Shown: positions 22,373 through 35,186 of the stretch, piece by piece
How the letters are laid out: every line of letters starts with the position of its first letter
Position numbering within the stretch: the first letter of the stretch is position 1
NCBI RefSeq assembly: GCF_022605165.1
Contig: NC_063070.1
Location: 1,798,001-1,862,000 of the forward strand
Reading direction: 5' to 3'
Length of the DNA: 64,000 nucleotides
DNA from: Purpureocillium takamizusanense
Lineage: Eukaryota; Ascomycota; Sordariomycetes; Hypocreales; Ophiocordycipitaceae
The notes under the pieces: generated by a model
Told to the model about the DNA's origin: nothing
Database searches by the model: none
Seen by the model: only the letters and a program-made list of their open reading frames with translations
Position numbers and translations under genes: made by a program

Positions 22373-25300
22373 TCACCAGTACGCCGGCCGCAGCCCCGTA
22401 AAGTTGGCTAGCGCCTGCGACGCCGCGTCGCCCTCCGTCTCCTTCTTCCGCTGTCCGCTCAGCTGCATGCACCGTTAGTATCTATGCGGCTCGCGAGGAT
22501 GTGCCGGTACGTGTACTCACCTCGAGCTGCACCCCCTTATGCACGTGCACCAGCCAGTCTACGTAGCTCTGCGCCTCGTTGTTGCGGTCTTCGACCAGCA
22601 TCCGCGCAAACTCGTACTCGGCGCCGTCGATGCCCCTCCGCGCCAGCTGGATCGTCAGGCCCTTGGACCCCCGCATCGTCTTGAGGAACTCGACGATGTT
22701 GCGCACCTGGCAGTTGAGGTGCGTCTCCAGCACGGGCAACGACGACGTGTACGCATCGAGGCTCTTAAGCGAGTCCTTGCCCTCGCCAAACAGATCCGAA
22801 ACGAGGTTCGGCGAAGTCTGCTCGTGGAACCACAGCAGACACTGCTGCCCGTTGTCCACCAGGTAAACGCCGCCCGGCTCCACGCGGCTGAACGACGCCC
22901 GAATAGCCGGTGGCATCTTCAGGTGGCCCGTCTCGGCGTCCGCAAACCCGTCCTCGGGCTGCAGGTTGTGGATCGGGATGATTCGCGGGTACAGGTAGAG
23001 GCTCAGCTCCAGCGCGCCCATGGACCGCACCATGCGCATCTCGTGCACGCGCCTGTCCGAGTTCTCGACGCCGCCTTTGAACGCCCGGCTCTTGATGAGA
23101 CCCAACACGTACATGCAAAACTCCTTGAGCCGCTCCGGCATCACCAGCTGGCCGGGAGGGTGCTGCTGCGCAGAGTGTTTGCGGTAGCATGCCATGATGT
23201 CAATGGCCCGCTCCGTCAACCAGTTGCGCACGTCCTTGAGGTTGCTCGACGTCGTAGCAAGCTTCGTGCTGGCCTCCTTGGCCAAGATGCCCACCACGGC
23301 GTCCTGATCCACAAACTTCATGCAGCCACGTATGCTCTGCTCCCGCACGCCCGCCTCCTTGGCCGTCTCACTAACGCTGGCAATCACGTTGGAGCACCGG
23401 ACGCGTCGCTGGCCCGACGCCGTCGTGTAGAGAAGTGCTGACTGGAAGTGTGCATCCAGCTTCGAGTCGAGCTTTCCGTCGTAGCTGAATGACACGCCCA
23501 ACGCCTTGTCCGCGTCAATGGCGCCAATCTCGAGGTCCGCCCCAAACGTGTGCTGCACGAAGTTGCCGTGGTACGCTGCCACCTGCAGGCCGTTGGAGCA
23601 GCGCACCTTCATCAGCGCTTGGAAGCCCGTCTCGCGTGTCACTGTGTGCGAGATCTCCGCAGACAGCTTAGGGCCGTCACGCGGCGCGATGAAATTGGGG
23701 TAGTAGAACGTCTCGCCTCCAGTCGTCGCAGCGACATGCCCTACGTAAGTCAGCAAATCAGCCCGACGAAGATTCAGGGGATCCTACCAATCGTCGCAAT
23801 ATCCAGATAGCCTCCCGAGGGCGCGGCGAGGAAGAAGTCGGCCCCGACGCCAGCCGCGGCCATCTTCTCGGCAACCTTCTTCCAGCCCGGATGTTCTGTC
23901 GTATATAGCTTCTTGTCCATCTCACCGCCAGGGTGATTGCCGTCGTCGCGCATGAAGAGGCGGCCCGGGCCCCAGGTCGGCAGCGCAGAGCAAGAGCACA
24001 CGATCTTGCCGCCCGTCTTCTCGAGCGCCGCGAATGCCGAGTTGAGGGTCGCCAGCAGTGCCGGCTCCGGGTTCTTGACAGCGGAGAACATGTCGGGCAG
24101 GCGCGTAAGCAGCGAGCTGATGAGGGCCTTGCACTCATACGGGTCGACGAAGAGGCCCTCGCCGAGGGGCAAAAAGGGGTCCTCGAGGTCGGGCATGATG
24201 AGCATTTGCGCTTGATCCAGAAGAGGCTGTGACAGTCAGTCAATTGTTTCCCAACATCTGCCATGGCTATACTCACGTTGAGATTGTAAAAGTGAATGTC
24301 CTTGTCGTATGTGATGAAGCCAACCTTGGCTCCCTCGGGTATCCTGCGCTTGGGCTCGCCGTTGTCGTCCTTTTCTTGGTCCTCGCCGCCGTACAGTGCT
24401 GCGAGTATACCGTCGCAGAAGGTCTCCATGAAGCCCTTATTATACGACTCTTGCGTCGCGTCAATCACAAACAGCCACCGCAGGCCGACAGGCTCCCGCG
24501 TCCAGTACTCCTTGGGCACGACGAACTCCACCGTTCCGCGGTGCAGCTCTGGCCGCTGGTCGCGGTCCAAGCGCACGCCCTGCGGGCTCGTGGCGCAAAA
24601 ATACTCTGGCGACGTGTCGTTGGGGTGCGTGCACAAGTTGCACACAAACTTGTTACCACCAGAGCGGAACATCATGAAGGGGTTTATGTACGCCCGACAC
24701 CGGCGGCATCGCGGCGGGCCGGCATCTCCGAAATCGAGCACAGGAATTTCGGCCTCGCCCACCTGCAGCGGAGCGAGTGGCTGCAGCATCAGGCCCAGGG
24801 GTAAGCCTGTCGCTTGCAGGCCGTCGGCCGTGGCAGGAATGTTGTTCATGGTGAGGCGGGCGTATTTCGGGGAGGCGTTGCCCTGATCGAATGCAACAAA
24901 GGAGACTGTCGCCGGGGGAGGTACATGGCGTTCGAAGGTGGGATATACGTTTTTGAGGAAGTGTTCCTGGACGGCGTCTCGCGACAGAGGCACGCTGGGC
25001 ATATCATCGGGCGAGATCTTGGACTGGCCGGTGGGCGCAATCGTCGCCGCAGCATCGGCCGAGCCATTACCCGCATCGAAGCCCCCGGGGCCCGGTGGAC
25101 TGCTGAATTGGGCGCCCGCCTGCACAGGGAATTGATTCGGGCTCGCGGTCTGCGGCGTCCCTTGCGGCGAACCGAACTGGCCCCCGAAGCCGGGACCGGC
25201 GGCGGTAGGGATGAACTGGTTCGGTGCCGAGCCTGGGGGAGGCATGCCATTGAAGGCCTGGGATGAGCCAGTGGGCTCGACTGTGTGGTAGGCGTGGCGG

Positions 25301-25629
25301 TCCTTCTTCTTCTTGCGGAGTGTGCTGTAGCCATCGCCGAAGTTCATGCCGCCCATCTGCGCAGCCAACGCGTCATCCCCCGGCTGCGGCACACCAGGCT
25401 GGAAGCCCTGGCCTTGGGGTGCACCATAACCGCCCACGGGAGGTGATTGCGGCTGCCCGGCGTACGGCTGCCCGGCGTAGCCAGCCGGCGGCGGCGGCGG
25501 CGGCTGCTGCTGCTGCTGCTGCTGGTAGGGTGCCTGACCGGGTGCGGCGTAGGGATTATTTCGGTTCGAGTCGTTGGGATCGTTTCCCATGCCCTGGCCA
25601 AGGGCATGGTACTGCGTGTAGTCGGCCAT
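22373..25629 (-). CDS. sec24: COPII coat cargo-adaptor subunit SEC24 (four exons)
   Basis: Cargo-binding subunit of the inner COPII coat that buds vesicles from the ER together with Sec23 and Sar1. Exons on the minus strand are 25629-24277, 24226-23788, 23740-22521 and 22462-22373, giving 1,033 residues. The introns are 50, 47 and 58 nt with GTGAGT, GTAGGA and GTGAGT donors and CTGAC or CTAAC branch sites. Joined segments read through family sequence (HFYNLNPLLDQAQMLIMPDL; LDIATIGHVAATTGG; VQLELSGQRKKE), and the protein ends TGLRPAYW. The N-terminal ~200 residues are Pro/Gln/Gly-rich. The zinc finger is CRRC at 308-311 with CNLC at 330-333. Trunk, beta-sandwich, helical and gelsolin-like regions follow. 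Start is supported by the conserved MADYTQYHALGQG opening. Confidence 0.97.
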
Positions 25630-28600
25630 GGCGGAGCAGGCTCAGTCGGAGCGATGAAGGAGGATGTGATGTCGGATTCTCGAGCATGTGGTTAAAGGGG
25701 CAGGTGAGGGGTCTTGGGAGATCGCCAGCGCCGCGGGACAAGGTGCCGAAGGGCGAAGGCGTGGGAGAGAAAGCTAAAGTCGAATTGTCAAGGCCCGGGC
25801 AAACAACGCTTCCATGCCGCGGCGGAAACTGCAGCGGCTCAAAGGAGCTTTGCTGGCAACGATGGTTTGGGGCGTCGTCGTCGTCGGGTGGTGGGATTGG
25901 CCGTCGTGCCTCGCTGGCCTTTTTTGCCCCGGCAGGCGTGCGTGCCTGGCCTCGTCGCGCTGCACTGGGCGGGTGCTGGCCGCAACAGCCTACCTAGTAG
26001 GTTCCTATTCCATCTTGGAGACGTGTTCCTGGTTGCTTATTGGACAGGGGTCCTGCGCAGCAGCAGCTTGGCTCGGGTGGTGGTGCGCGATCGTCTCCGC
26101 TTGCTAGGTAACTAGTAGGTACCCACTGCAGCAGAAAAACAGCCCAGCCAAGCGGGCGCACCTGGGCGGAGAGCTCACGGGGCGAGCCAGCGCATCAGGC
26201 TTCAGCTCCAAGTGGGCTGAGTCACGTGCTAGTACACGTGAATTTTGCTGTGGATCTGAAGATGCCCCACTTTGGACGGCGGCTCCTCGTCCGTGTAAGT
26301 CGGCTGCTGCGGCGTACGATGCTGTTCTATAGGCGTGAGAAGCTCGCGTCGTGGCGAGGTTCAGGAGACGTGCAATACGGCGTGCTCATGAAAAGTCAGT
26401 GATCCTTTGCATTGCATTGCATATCTCTTGTCGGTTTGTGACGCCCACATTACTCTTGTCTTTGGTAAGTCGCAGCGTTGACGCATGGGTCAGTGGATGC
26501 GGGAGGGCTCAGAACCCAGCCAACCTGCATACTGCCGTCGCATCGACGAGCAGACAGGCAACTGACTCAACAGGGAGCAGTACTGTACTTTATCTCGTGG
26601 GATATACTTTATGTCGTGCCTTGTGTGTGTGCGGCTCTTGACGCTTCTTATCTCGGTGTTGTAGGCAACGGGTTTCTCCAACATGCTGTGGCCCCAGCAT
26701 TTCCCAATCAAGCGAACAACACAAGAGGATAAGGCGTAAGCACCGCAAACGACGGCATATGCCACAAGCGAGTATCTGCAAGGCCCCTGGCTGTAGAAAC
26801 AAGAAATGAACAACACATTTCACCGGGTGGTAATACGTCCCATTCATTACCAAGAGGCGCTGCCACCCTGGTACCAGGTAGGCTACATGCAGCCTTACTG
26901 AGCGCAGAAATGAAGAGAGCCGCGCCGTACAAATCGCCCGTAGCAGCCCAGCTCAGCCATTCGGTCTCCCCTCAGGCGAGCCATAGATCGGTCTCATATT
27001 GATCATTTCTGTCATGGCTCAGGCTAATTTGTGGAGGGCACTGCCTTGTCTGTCGCTGGTCCCGTACGCGTGTCTGGTCGCGTACGGCACGATGGGCTGG
27101 TAGAGAAGCGCCAGCCACGAAAATCATCTCGATCCCCCTTGTATAACAACCAAAGAATGAGACGCAACGCGCGTTAACTTGTCGTGAGTGTGAAACCAGC
27201 GTGTTCGAGGACAATGGGCGCGTCCAAGTCCACGGTCGCATCACGTCGCGCTCGTCCGACCGTCTAGATCAAGGTATTGCTTTGCGTCGCGCCAGCTCAC
27301 CACGAGCACCGGCAAAGTCGTAAAAAAACCGACCAAGGTGTGCCCTCAATTGATGCCCATCGAATTCGGACCGAAATACGATATTTTTACATCACTGTGG
27401 TGGCTGGCCGGCGAAAACAGTTGTCGAGGTGAGCGGCCGTGGATAGCTTCAGGTTGCGTCGGACGTCGCGCGGGGCCGCACCGCGCCGAGTGACTTGCGA
27501 CGCGCATGCCAACAACAGCCCATGAGCAAGTTACTACTAGTAGAAAAAAGGCAGCAGCGACCAGTGGCAGGTTTTTTTCAACCACCAGCAAGCCACAAAT
27601 GCGCATCGCGACAACGCGGGCGGCGACAATTCAGAATGCGACAACGGGCAGTCTGCCTACGCACCTGACGTCTCAGAGGTGACGGGGCGTGGACATGGCT
27701 GGATATTCCTCCCATCTGGGGACGCGCACATCACACGGACGGGCTGGCGCAAAACTCTACGGACACGACATGGTCAAACGCAGGAAAAAAATGACTCACC
27801 GAAACTCGAAAAGGAGGGTCGGCCAAGCGTCGAGTCGAGGCGAGCAGGACGAGAAAAGACGAGAAGGCGAGGACGGCGTCGGGGTCAAAGGAAGTGGGCG
27901 GTCGAACCTCAACCCATCCAGATCAGAGGTGGGAGGCGGACGAGGGGACTTGGGGACTTCGTCGAAGGGGGGGTGTGGGTGTGGCTCGGGGAGGGTACGT
28001 ACAACCACCTTGAGCACCCAAAGGCGGCTAGGTGCTGTTGGATTGCCGATTGCCGCGGGCCAATCAGAAAATTGGTCACGGAAGAGGTATTATTCTCGAG
28101 CCGGGACGCCCATTTTTACCTCGAGCCATAACAGCCTAGTGCTACCTACAACACGGGGCGGCACAGGTCACGCGCTGGCCGAGGCGTGTGGCTGGAGCCA
28201 TGCTGTACTGTACTGTGCTGTGCTGTTGTGCCGATATGTATGTGTGCGCGCTTGAGAAGGAGGTTGATGATGCGAGGCGAGGTGAGATGAGTTGCGCCGG
28301 AGGGAGGAACCCGCAGCACGCGGTAGGCATGTCCGCCATGTGCGTGTGCGTGTTGCGTGTGTCGTCGCATGCAGGCACAACGGCCGCTGTCGCAGCCATC
28401 GGGCTGTCCGTTCCGTTTGCCTGTCGCAAGCAGAACGGTGGAAGAAAAGGGGGGAGGGGGGGCGCGCGGGGGGGAAAGGAACAACAGGCGGCGAGCTTCA
28501 CGCATGATCGCGATGATGGTGGTGGGCAGAGGAGACAAACACTTGCCGGCAGCGACCTGATGGTCTGGTCGAGGAGGGCCAGAGGCAACGTGCCAAAAAG

Positions 28601-29382
28601 GGACGAGTGGCGCTGCGCGCAGGGTCGGAGCTAGCGTCGAGACACGCCCGCCCGCGTCCATGCTGCTGGCCTGCCTCATGTCACAGCCGGGAACGGCAGC
28701 TCTGGGGTTTCGGCAGCGGTAAGACTTGTGAGGGCCAGACAAGACGGTAGTACTAACCTTGAAGGCAGATGGCAGCGTGAGATGCAGGATGCCAGGCAGG
28801 GCAGAGGTGGTCCGGGTCGCTCCACAACTCCAGGTCCTCGTGCCACCAGGTGGGCGGCGCTGACGTTGTGCTGGACCCCGACACGCTGGGCACTGGCGCT
28901 GGCTTCTTCGGGAGGGAGGCGATGGGGAGGTGAGGCGAGGTGGAGGCGGTGGTGGGAGGTGGGCGCACGCGGTGGTGGTGGTTGTAAGGTAGTGGTGGTG
29001 TGGTCTGTTAGCGGTCGGCTGCTGCCCGTCAAGCGCGGGTGGGCGGGCACCTCAGAACCTCCATACCCAGACCCCCCCCCCCGGCACCCCCGTCCGTCCC
29101 AGGCGCAGGCGCGGCGCCCTGGGGCTCGCACTCACACGCCGCCGCAGAAAGAGCTACTGATTGCGGCCCTCCCCCCGCCCGATATATAAACAAGCCCCCG
29201 TTCCCTCCACGCGCCCGACCTTGGTCGCTCCCGTTTCCTGCCCTTTTCTTCGGTTCCGCAAAAGCTCTTCTCGATCTCGCCTCACCTGCCATTATCCGAG
29301 TCCAAAACAAGCCTCGCCTTGTTTTCCATCTCACTTGCAAACGCTTCTTAGCCAGTCCACCGCTCCACGCTCAATCATCACT
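25630..29382. other. Intergenic between SEC24 and histone H1 genes (divergent)
   Basis: Holds the SEC24 promoter side and the H1 promoter and leader. The first ~500 bp contain TACCTAGTAGG-type words (25990-26120) and CACGTG-like sites near 26225. Between ~26.3 and 28.9 kb only short, unrecognised frames occur. From ~29.05 kb the sequence becomes pyrimidine-rich, with a TATA element before H1. Confidence 0.55.
29183..29190 (+). promoter_or_regulatory. Probable TATA box of the histone H1 gene
   Basis: TATATAAA lies 193 bp before the H1 start codon, in a GC-rich setting, followed by a pyrimidine-rich leader (29200-29380). The spacing would give a leader of about 150 nt. The assignment rests on motif and position only. 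Confidence 0.55.
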
Positions 29383-30317
29383 ATGCCTCCCAAGAAGGCC
29401 GAGGGCACCGCTGCCGCCAAGCCCAAGTCGGGCTCGACGCACGCCAGCTACCAGGTTGGTTGCCACCTGGGCTCTGTCGATGGCGCTTCAGACTGCTAAC
29501 GCGCCACAGGACATGATCACCGATGCCATCGTCAGCGTATGTCTCGCAGTCCCCGCGTTTGAGATGCATGGCCGCCGTCGCCGTTTTCGTCGCATGGTGC
29601 CGAGCCGCTCTCGTGCCCCCGACGTCGCGACGTCGTGCGCGTGCACCCCGCCCTGACCTCGCCCCTTGCTCTCCTTACTGACGCGTCATTTTTCTGTCCA
29701 ACAGCTCAAGGATCGCAATGGTTCCAGGTATGCTGATCGCGCCATCGCCACGCCTTGTCATCATCGCGCTAACGCCTGACGCAGCCGCCAGTCGCTCAAG
29801 AAGTATGTCAAGGCCAACAACCAGCTGAACGTCTCGGACAACATGTTCGATTCGCTCTTCAACAAGGCCCTCAAGAACGGTGTCGAGAAGGGTGTCTTTG
29901 CTCAGCCCAAGGGCCCCTCCGGTGGCACCAAGCTGGCGAAGAAGAAGGCCGAGCCCAAGAAGCCCGCCGCTAAGAAGGAGGGTGCCGCCAAGAAGCCCGC
30001 CGCGAAGAAAGCTGCCCCCAAGAAGGCTGCCGCTGCCAAGGGCGAGAAGAAGACCACCACGGCCAAGAAGCCTGCTGCCCCCAAGAAGGCTGCTACTGCG
30101 AAGAAGCCTGCCTCTGCCGCCAAGGTATGACGGACCCCATGCTTCGAATGCAAGATTCACTTCAGCTGACCGAGAATAGCCCGAGAAGCCCGAGACCGTC
30201 CTGACCAAGACGAAATCTGGGCGCGTCGCCAAGGCTCAGAAGCCTGCGTCAGCCACCAAGAAGGCCGCACCCAAGAAGGCAGCAACGACTAAGAAGGCTG
30301 CCACGGCCAAGGCGTAG
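29383..30317 (+). CDS. Linker histone H1 (five exons)
   Basis: Linker histone that binds nucleosomal entry/exit DNA. Exons are 29383-29454, 29510-29536, 29705-29727, 29785-30124 and 30180-30317, giving 199 residues. Exons 2 and 3 are only 27 and 23 nt. Introns are 55, 168, 57 and 55 nt, all GT...AG, with CTAAC or CTGAC before the acceptors. The globular winged-helix domain is spread over exons 1-4 (THASYQDMITDAIVSLKDRN, then GSSRQSLKKYVKANNQLN and ALKNGVEKGVFAQPKGPSG). The C-terminal ~110 residues are a Lys/Ala/Pro tail with many KKA, AKKP and PKKA repeats. The length is slightly short for a filamentous-fungal H1. Confidence 0.96.
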
Positions 30318-32270
30318 AGGCGTACCCCAGCATGGGCTTAGGTCACTTTATCACGATGTCTACGGCGTTACGGGTTGCAATTTTCAAGGGCACGGATTGG
30401 GAGAGCACTGGTCATCTGGGATTTGTCGTTTGATGGGCTGCCTGGAGTGCAGGAACAGGTCTTGTTGTATTGTACGCGCGCGTGCGGGGGTGGGAACGCG
30501 GCGGCTTTTCTCACATGCATGCGTCGGCATTCCTGCTCCTGACCTTCGCACCGCCGGGGCAGCGTGGGTATGCGTGCTCGCGACACCTCAGGCCAAAGGC
30601 GCTCGGCGGCGTGTCGGGGGTGCGACGTGGCTGCTTTGGAGTTTGGGCGCGGTTCCCCGAGACTGGGGCACGGACGCGGCCTCGGCCAGCGTGTAGCAAT
30701 CTGTAATTATACCACCGGACTGGGGAAGCGGAATGAGACAGATATTTGCCAACCTTGCTGCCTTGTTGTGCGCGCGCGTCTTGCAGACGCGGTTGGCGTC
30801 TTTGTTTACATTTTGTGTGTATGGGGCGAGATGGCTCAGGGTTGTCACGTGCCACTTACACGGAATGGCACCTGAGCGCGTATCCAGTATGAGTGAGACC
30901 AGCCATGAATGAGAGTCTTGTCCGCAAGCAGTTGCAGTGCCACACGCAGCAACAAGGGGGCAGTTACTCACTTGCATAGCTGCGTATCATCTTCATAGCA
31001 TCACTGCTGATGCAATGAACTTATCATGTATGCAAAGGCCAACAATCTCTTCGTCGCACGAACGCCCCGTGACGATAAAGCGGTTTCGTGCCGCTTGTTC
31101 CCCGTGATGAGAGAGTTGGTGTGTGTGACTTCGTAAGCTACTATATGTACATCTACTTCGTCCCGCCTCATGATCACGAGCACCCACGCGCGCGCACGCT
31201 GCAAACCCACTTATTGAGAGCGGGCACCGGTTCCTCGCTAGCCATGCCGTGGCCGCGGCCGTTGGGCAAACCTTCTGCAGCCCCTAAATGGTACGAAGTA
31301 CGTGGTCGTCGTAGCTGAGCGATTGATTGAAAATGACATGACGAGGGGGCTCGCTCCAACCCAAGGTGAGCGCAGCCCATTAAGCTCCTCTCACACTCAC
31401 ACTCACACTCACACTCACGCTCACGCTCACGCTCACGCCTCACGTCTCGCGGCTTCAAGCGCATTGCAGGCAAATAACTAGGTGGACTCACCACCGCTCG
31501 CGCAGCCTCCTGACTGCTGGCTTCGGGCTGAGCAATTTCCAACATGCAGTACTACGTACTTCGTACCTTGGTTAGGCTCGTTGTGCCCGCTCCACGGCCT
31601 ACGGCGCTTCTGCTGATGAGAGTGGCACTCCCAGCCTTTTTCTCTCTCACACAAAAGGCAGGTCCGCTCATATTCGACTGGTAGTTCCGGACCGCCACCG
31701 CGTACATGCCCGAGGGAGCAGCGGCCTGTGCTGTGGGGGAGGGTGGCTTGTAGAGGAGACGCACGCGTGCGTGAATGAGAGACCAGAGCCGCCTGGAGAT
31801 TGCTTCGCTTCCTCGGGGGGTCCTGGTCTGTCCTTTGACTTGGGGAATGGCCGTCCTCGCACGGACTCACCGTCGGATGCCGTTCGGCGGCGACAACCTC
31901 TCAGAGGATCCACGCGCGTCACGAGAGAATGAATGAATGGCAGTCCTGATGCAGAGGGCTCCTATATAGTTAGTACTCAACATATACGATACTACACGCC
32001 GAGCGGATCATAACACAACCAACATGTCATGGCCCGAAATCCGTGTCCTGAATTGCTTCGTAACGTACACTACCAGCTACAGTAAAAAAAGCCCCATGCG
32101 GCTCTACCCGGGTCGAGTTCTCACCCCCAACGCCCGTCCTAAAGTACACGCCGCCCAAAGTCATTTCGTCCAGCCCTTTCTACGTGGACCCATAATAAAA
32201 TTGCTCTCAAACGCACACGGCCTGGGCCGCTTTTCAAATCCTCATTACCCAACCTTCGACTCTCCCTCCA
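30318..32270. other. Intergenic between histone H1 and the Q-rich gene (convergent)
   Basis: Should contain both 3' untranslated regions. Holds a CTCACA/CTCACG repeat at 31390-31438 and two TACTTCGTA-type motifs (31292-31300 and 31557-31565). No convincing coding frame is seen. Confidence 0.6.
31390..31438. repeat. (CTCACA)n/(CTCACG)n hexamer repeat
   Basis: Eight or so tandem hexamers that change from CTCACA to CTCACG part-way along, which suggests repeat slippage after a point substitution. Confidence 0.93.
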
Positions 32271-32735
32271 TCACGAATCCTGTGCCGCCTGCTGCTGCTG
32301 CTGCTGCAGTTGCGCCGGCGGCTGCTGCTGTTGTTGAGGCTGTGCGCCGGGAATCACGGGCACCGGAACCGGTGTCACCTTTTGCGGCGGCACAAACGCC
32401 GAAGCTGGTGTCCCGTTAGGTCCGCGTTGCCCAAGCGGTGTCTGCGGCTTCTGCTGGTTAGGCCGCGCCGCCATCATCCCCGGGCTGCCGTATCCCATTC
32501 CCGGCGTGCCCGGCTGCACCACCTTGTCCGCGAACATTGCAGACCGCTCCTGTGCCGCCACCCGTGCCTTTGCCTGGTCCAGAATCCGCTGCTGCTGCGC
32601 CTCTGGGATCACCGTGTGGTAGCCCGTCAACCCGGGCTGCTGCATCTGCTGCGGCTGCCCCATGTGCTGTCCTGCGCTGTTGCTTGGGTACCGGTTCATG
32701 GGTGTCTGCCCCTGAACGGGTGTCCCGTACCGTGG

Positions 32736-32769
<34 letters not shown>

Positions 32770-35186
32770 ATAGTCGGCGATGGGCTGAACTGCGGACGCT
32801 GCTGGTGCGGTGGCACCTGTGGCGACATGGTTCGTGGCGGCATTGCCCCTCCGTTTGTGTACGCTCCGTAGCCGGGCTGCCCCGGCGTTCCTTGCTGGTG
32901 CTGGTAGCCTTGGGGATACCCTGCGAACCGCGCGTTCGGCGTGCCTTGCTGTGGGTGCTGCGGATGTGGGGGTTGCGGCTGCATCTGCATCTGCGCGTAC
33001 TGCGGTCGCGGTTGGTTCGCATACTGCGGCATGTTCTGGTGGCCGTACGGCGTCTGGGCTTTCGCGAGCTGCGTGGCGTACTGGTTCGGGAACCCGTTCG
33101 GCCGGCTATACTGGTTTGGCTGCGGCGGTCGAGGCTGGTGTGCAGACGGCGGCGGCGCGATGTTGCGCGGCTGCTGGAAGTTAGGCGGCGCCGGCCCGGG
33201 GCGATAGTACTGCTGCGGATGCACCGGCGGCCGCGTCGGCGTCCCGTATTGGTTCGGTCCTTGGTGATACTGCTGGCCGTATGGCGTCGAGATGCTCGGC
33301 GTCCGCTGCCCGGGCGGCCGAGCATTGACCTGTGCCGCCTGCTGCTGGGCCTGCTGCTGCTGCTGGGCCTGTGCTTGCTGCTGGGCCTGTTGGTGGGCCT
33401 GCTGCTGCGCCCGCAGGCGTGCCTGTACTCCGGCTTGATCTTCTTCCATGACCCCGTGGTACTGGTCCGTCTGCACCTGGACCTTTGTGCTGATGAGCAG
33501 GTCGTCGAGCTGGTCGCCATTCAGCTTGGCCACTGCATACGGCGGCAGCGTCTTGATGATGAGCGCGAGTTGAGCCTTGAGCGCCTGGTACGTCGCCTGC
33601 TCCGCCTCGGAAGGCTGTGGACCAGCCGTGGCCAGCATGTCGCCTGTGACGGGGTCGCTGGACGGGCGGTTTTGCGAGTTCGGCAGCGTGAGGTTGCGAA
33701 TACGCTGGTACGACGCCAGCGTCTCAATCAAGTCGCTGACTTCGTCGAGCACGTCGTCCACCTCCTTCTCGCGGTCGTCCTTCTTGGTGCCCATAATATC
33801 ATCAAGGGATGGGTCGACGATCGAGTCATCCCACTCATCGATTGCCTCCTGCACTGCGGTTTCATCGAGCTCGGCTGGCTCATCTTCCCGCGAATTCTCC
33901 GCACCGCCGTAGTACTCAACCTCGACCATTCGCTGAAGGTTGCGCTGCCCAACCTTTTGCCACCACATGCGACCTGCGACACTTGACGGCACTACAGCGG
34001 CACTGTCGTCTTTGCATGGCGCGAAGCTCGAGAATGCGCCACGAAACAGGGCCTCCATCTCCGAAAACTCAAGCTCCGATGCAGTGGGCTTCTTCCCTGC
34101 CAAGCTCTGCGCGCGCTCTCGCTGTTTCGTCTTGGTCTGGGACGAAGGAGTGGCATTGCTGTAGTCTAGGTAGTAGCCGGCAGTGAGCTTTGTCGTGTAG
34201 TAGCAGTTGGTCCGGTACTTGGACGTATCCGTCAGCTCGGGGTGGTAAAAGTCGAGCACGTTGCCCTTGGCTTGTGTCTTGGGTTGCTTCGGGGGCTGCA
34301 GCGGTGGCAACGGTCGTGGAGGAGCAAATAACTCGCCAAGCGTTTGCACCCTGCTCTGAGGGCTGGACGGCATGACGCGTGATAAGGAGACACCAGGCGG
34401 GAGGCTGAAGCTGGACAGATCAACGTTGTGCGAGAGCGGCAGGCTCGAAAACAGCCGCCGCTCTTGGGGGGCGTAGCCGATGACGGACAGCACAGCATCG
34501 CCTCTGTCGGACGCGGCTTGTGCGTCGTCGTCGCCGGGGCCGAAGGCTGCCGCCGTTTTCGGGTACGCCCTCTCGCGATTGAGCAGCTCCAGGGCCTTGC
34601 TCTTAAAGCCACGAATCTGGGCCGCGGTCTGTTCTTTTGCTGCCTTTGTGGGACCGCCGGGGGACCCGAGTTCGAGCTCCGACAATGCCGATTTCACCGC
34701 GGCGAGCACGTCGCTGGCCATGTCCTCGATGTGAGCGTACTTGGCGGACGCCACTTTATCTGAAATAGTCGACAGCGTCGGGGGCTCGGCTGACTTTTGT
34801 CGCTTCGTCTCGGGCTCATCTTCGGGCTGAGGGTCGGATAGCGGGCGCTTGAGGATAGATGGCCCGACCTCGAGGCTGCCGGAGATGGAGGTTAGCATAG
34901 TGACGCGAGATTGGGGGGGGGGTCGCCCGAAGAGGCGCGTGGAAGGGGGGAAAGCGGCGACTCACCTCTTCAATACCGCATAGTACGATTCTATCAGGTC
35001 CTTTCGGCTGCCAGCAGCCCACAGGTGCGATGCATCAGGCTTCTGGTCGACAGGGTCGCCCTTGACGTCGATGCCATCGTCAGACACGTCGCGTTTTCGC
35101 TTGGCGGGAACCGCGAGGTGTTCGTTGGAGTCGCTGCCTGGCGTGGACACGCCGTTTGGCTCGAGCGCGGCGGTCGGCTGTGCCAT
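32271..35186 (-). CDS. Large Q/P-rich, probably nuclear protein of unknown function (two exons)
   Basis: Exons on the minus strand are 35186-34966 and 34875-32271, giving 941 residues. The 90-nt intron has a GTGAGT donor and GCTAAC branch site; the join reads IESYYAVLKSLEVGPSILKR. The N-terminal half looks folded and conserved: a basic AKRKR (28-32), a central LDYSNATPSSQTKTKQRERA segment, an acidic stretch, and LIETLASYQRIRNLTLP followed by IIKTLPPYAVAKLNGDQLDD. The C-terminal ~430 residues are disordered, with long Gln runs and many Pro, Tyr, Gly and Asn. The composition resembles subunits of transcription or chromatin-remodelling complexes, but I do not recognise a named family and assign no function. 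The internal ATG at 34898 lies inside the intron and is not the start. Confidence 0.85.
32741..32770. repeat. CTG/CAG codon repeat encoding a Gln run
   Basis: A GCT/CTG triplet run inside the Q-rich gene, encoding about ten glutamines on the minus strand. Other Gln-rich stretches occur at ~32290-32340 and ~33340-33410. Such repeats are length-variable without frame loss. Confidence 0.9.

Noticed and set aside
32310..33986. 558-codon open frame on the plus strand opposite the Q-rich gene
   Set aside because: Composed mainly of Leu/Arg runs produced by reading the complement of Gln/Pro codons. The minus-strand frame has intron signals and protein-like sequence.
34876..34965. Translation of the Q-rich protein from the internal ATG at 34898
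   Set aside because: That ATG lies within a well-formed intron (GTGAGT, GCTAAC, CAG), and the upstream exon joins in phase and supplies a nuclear-type N-terminus.
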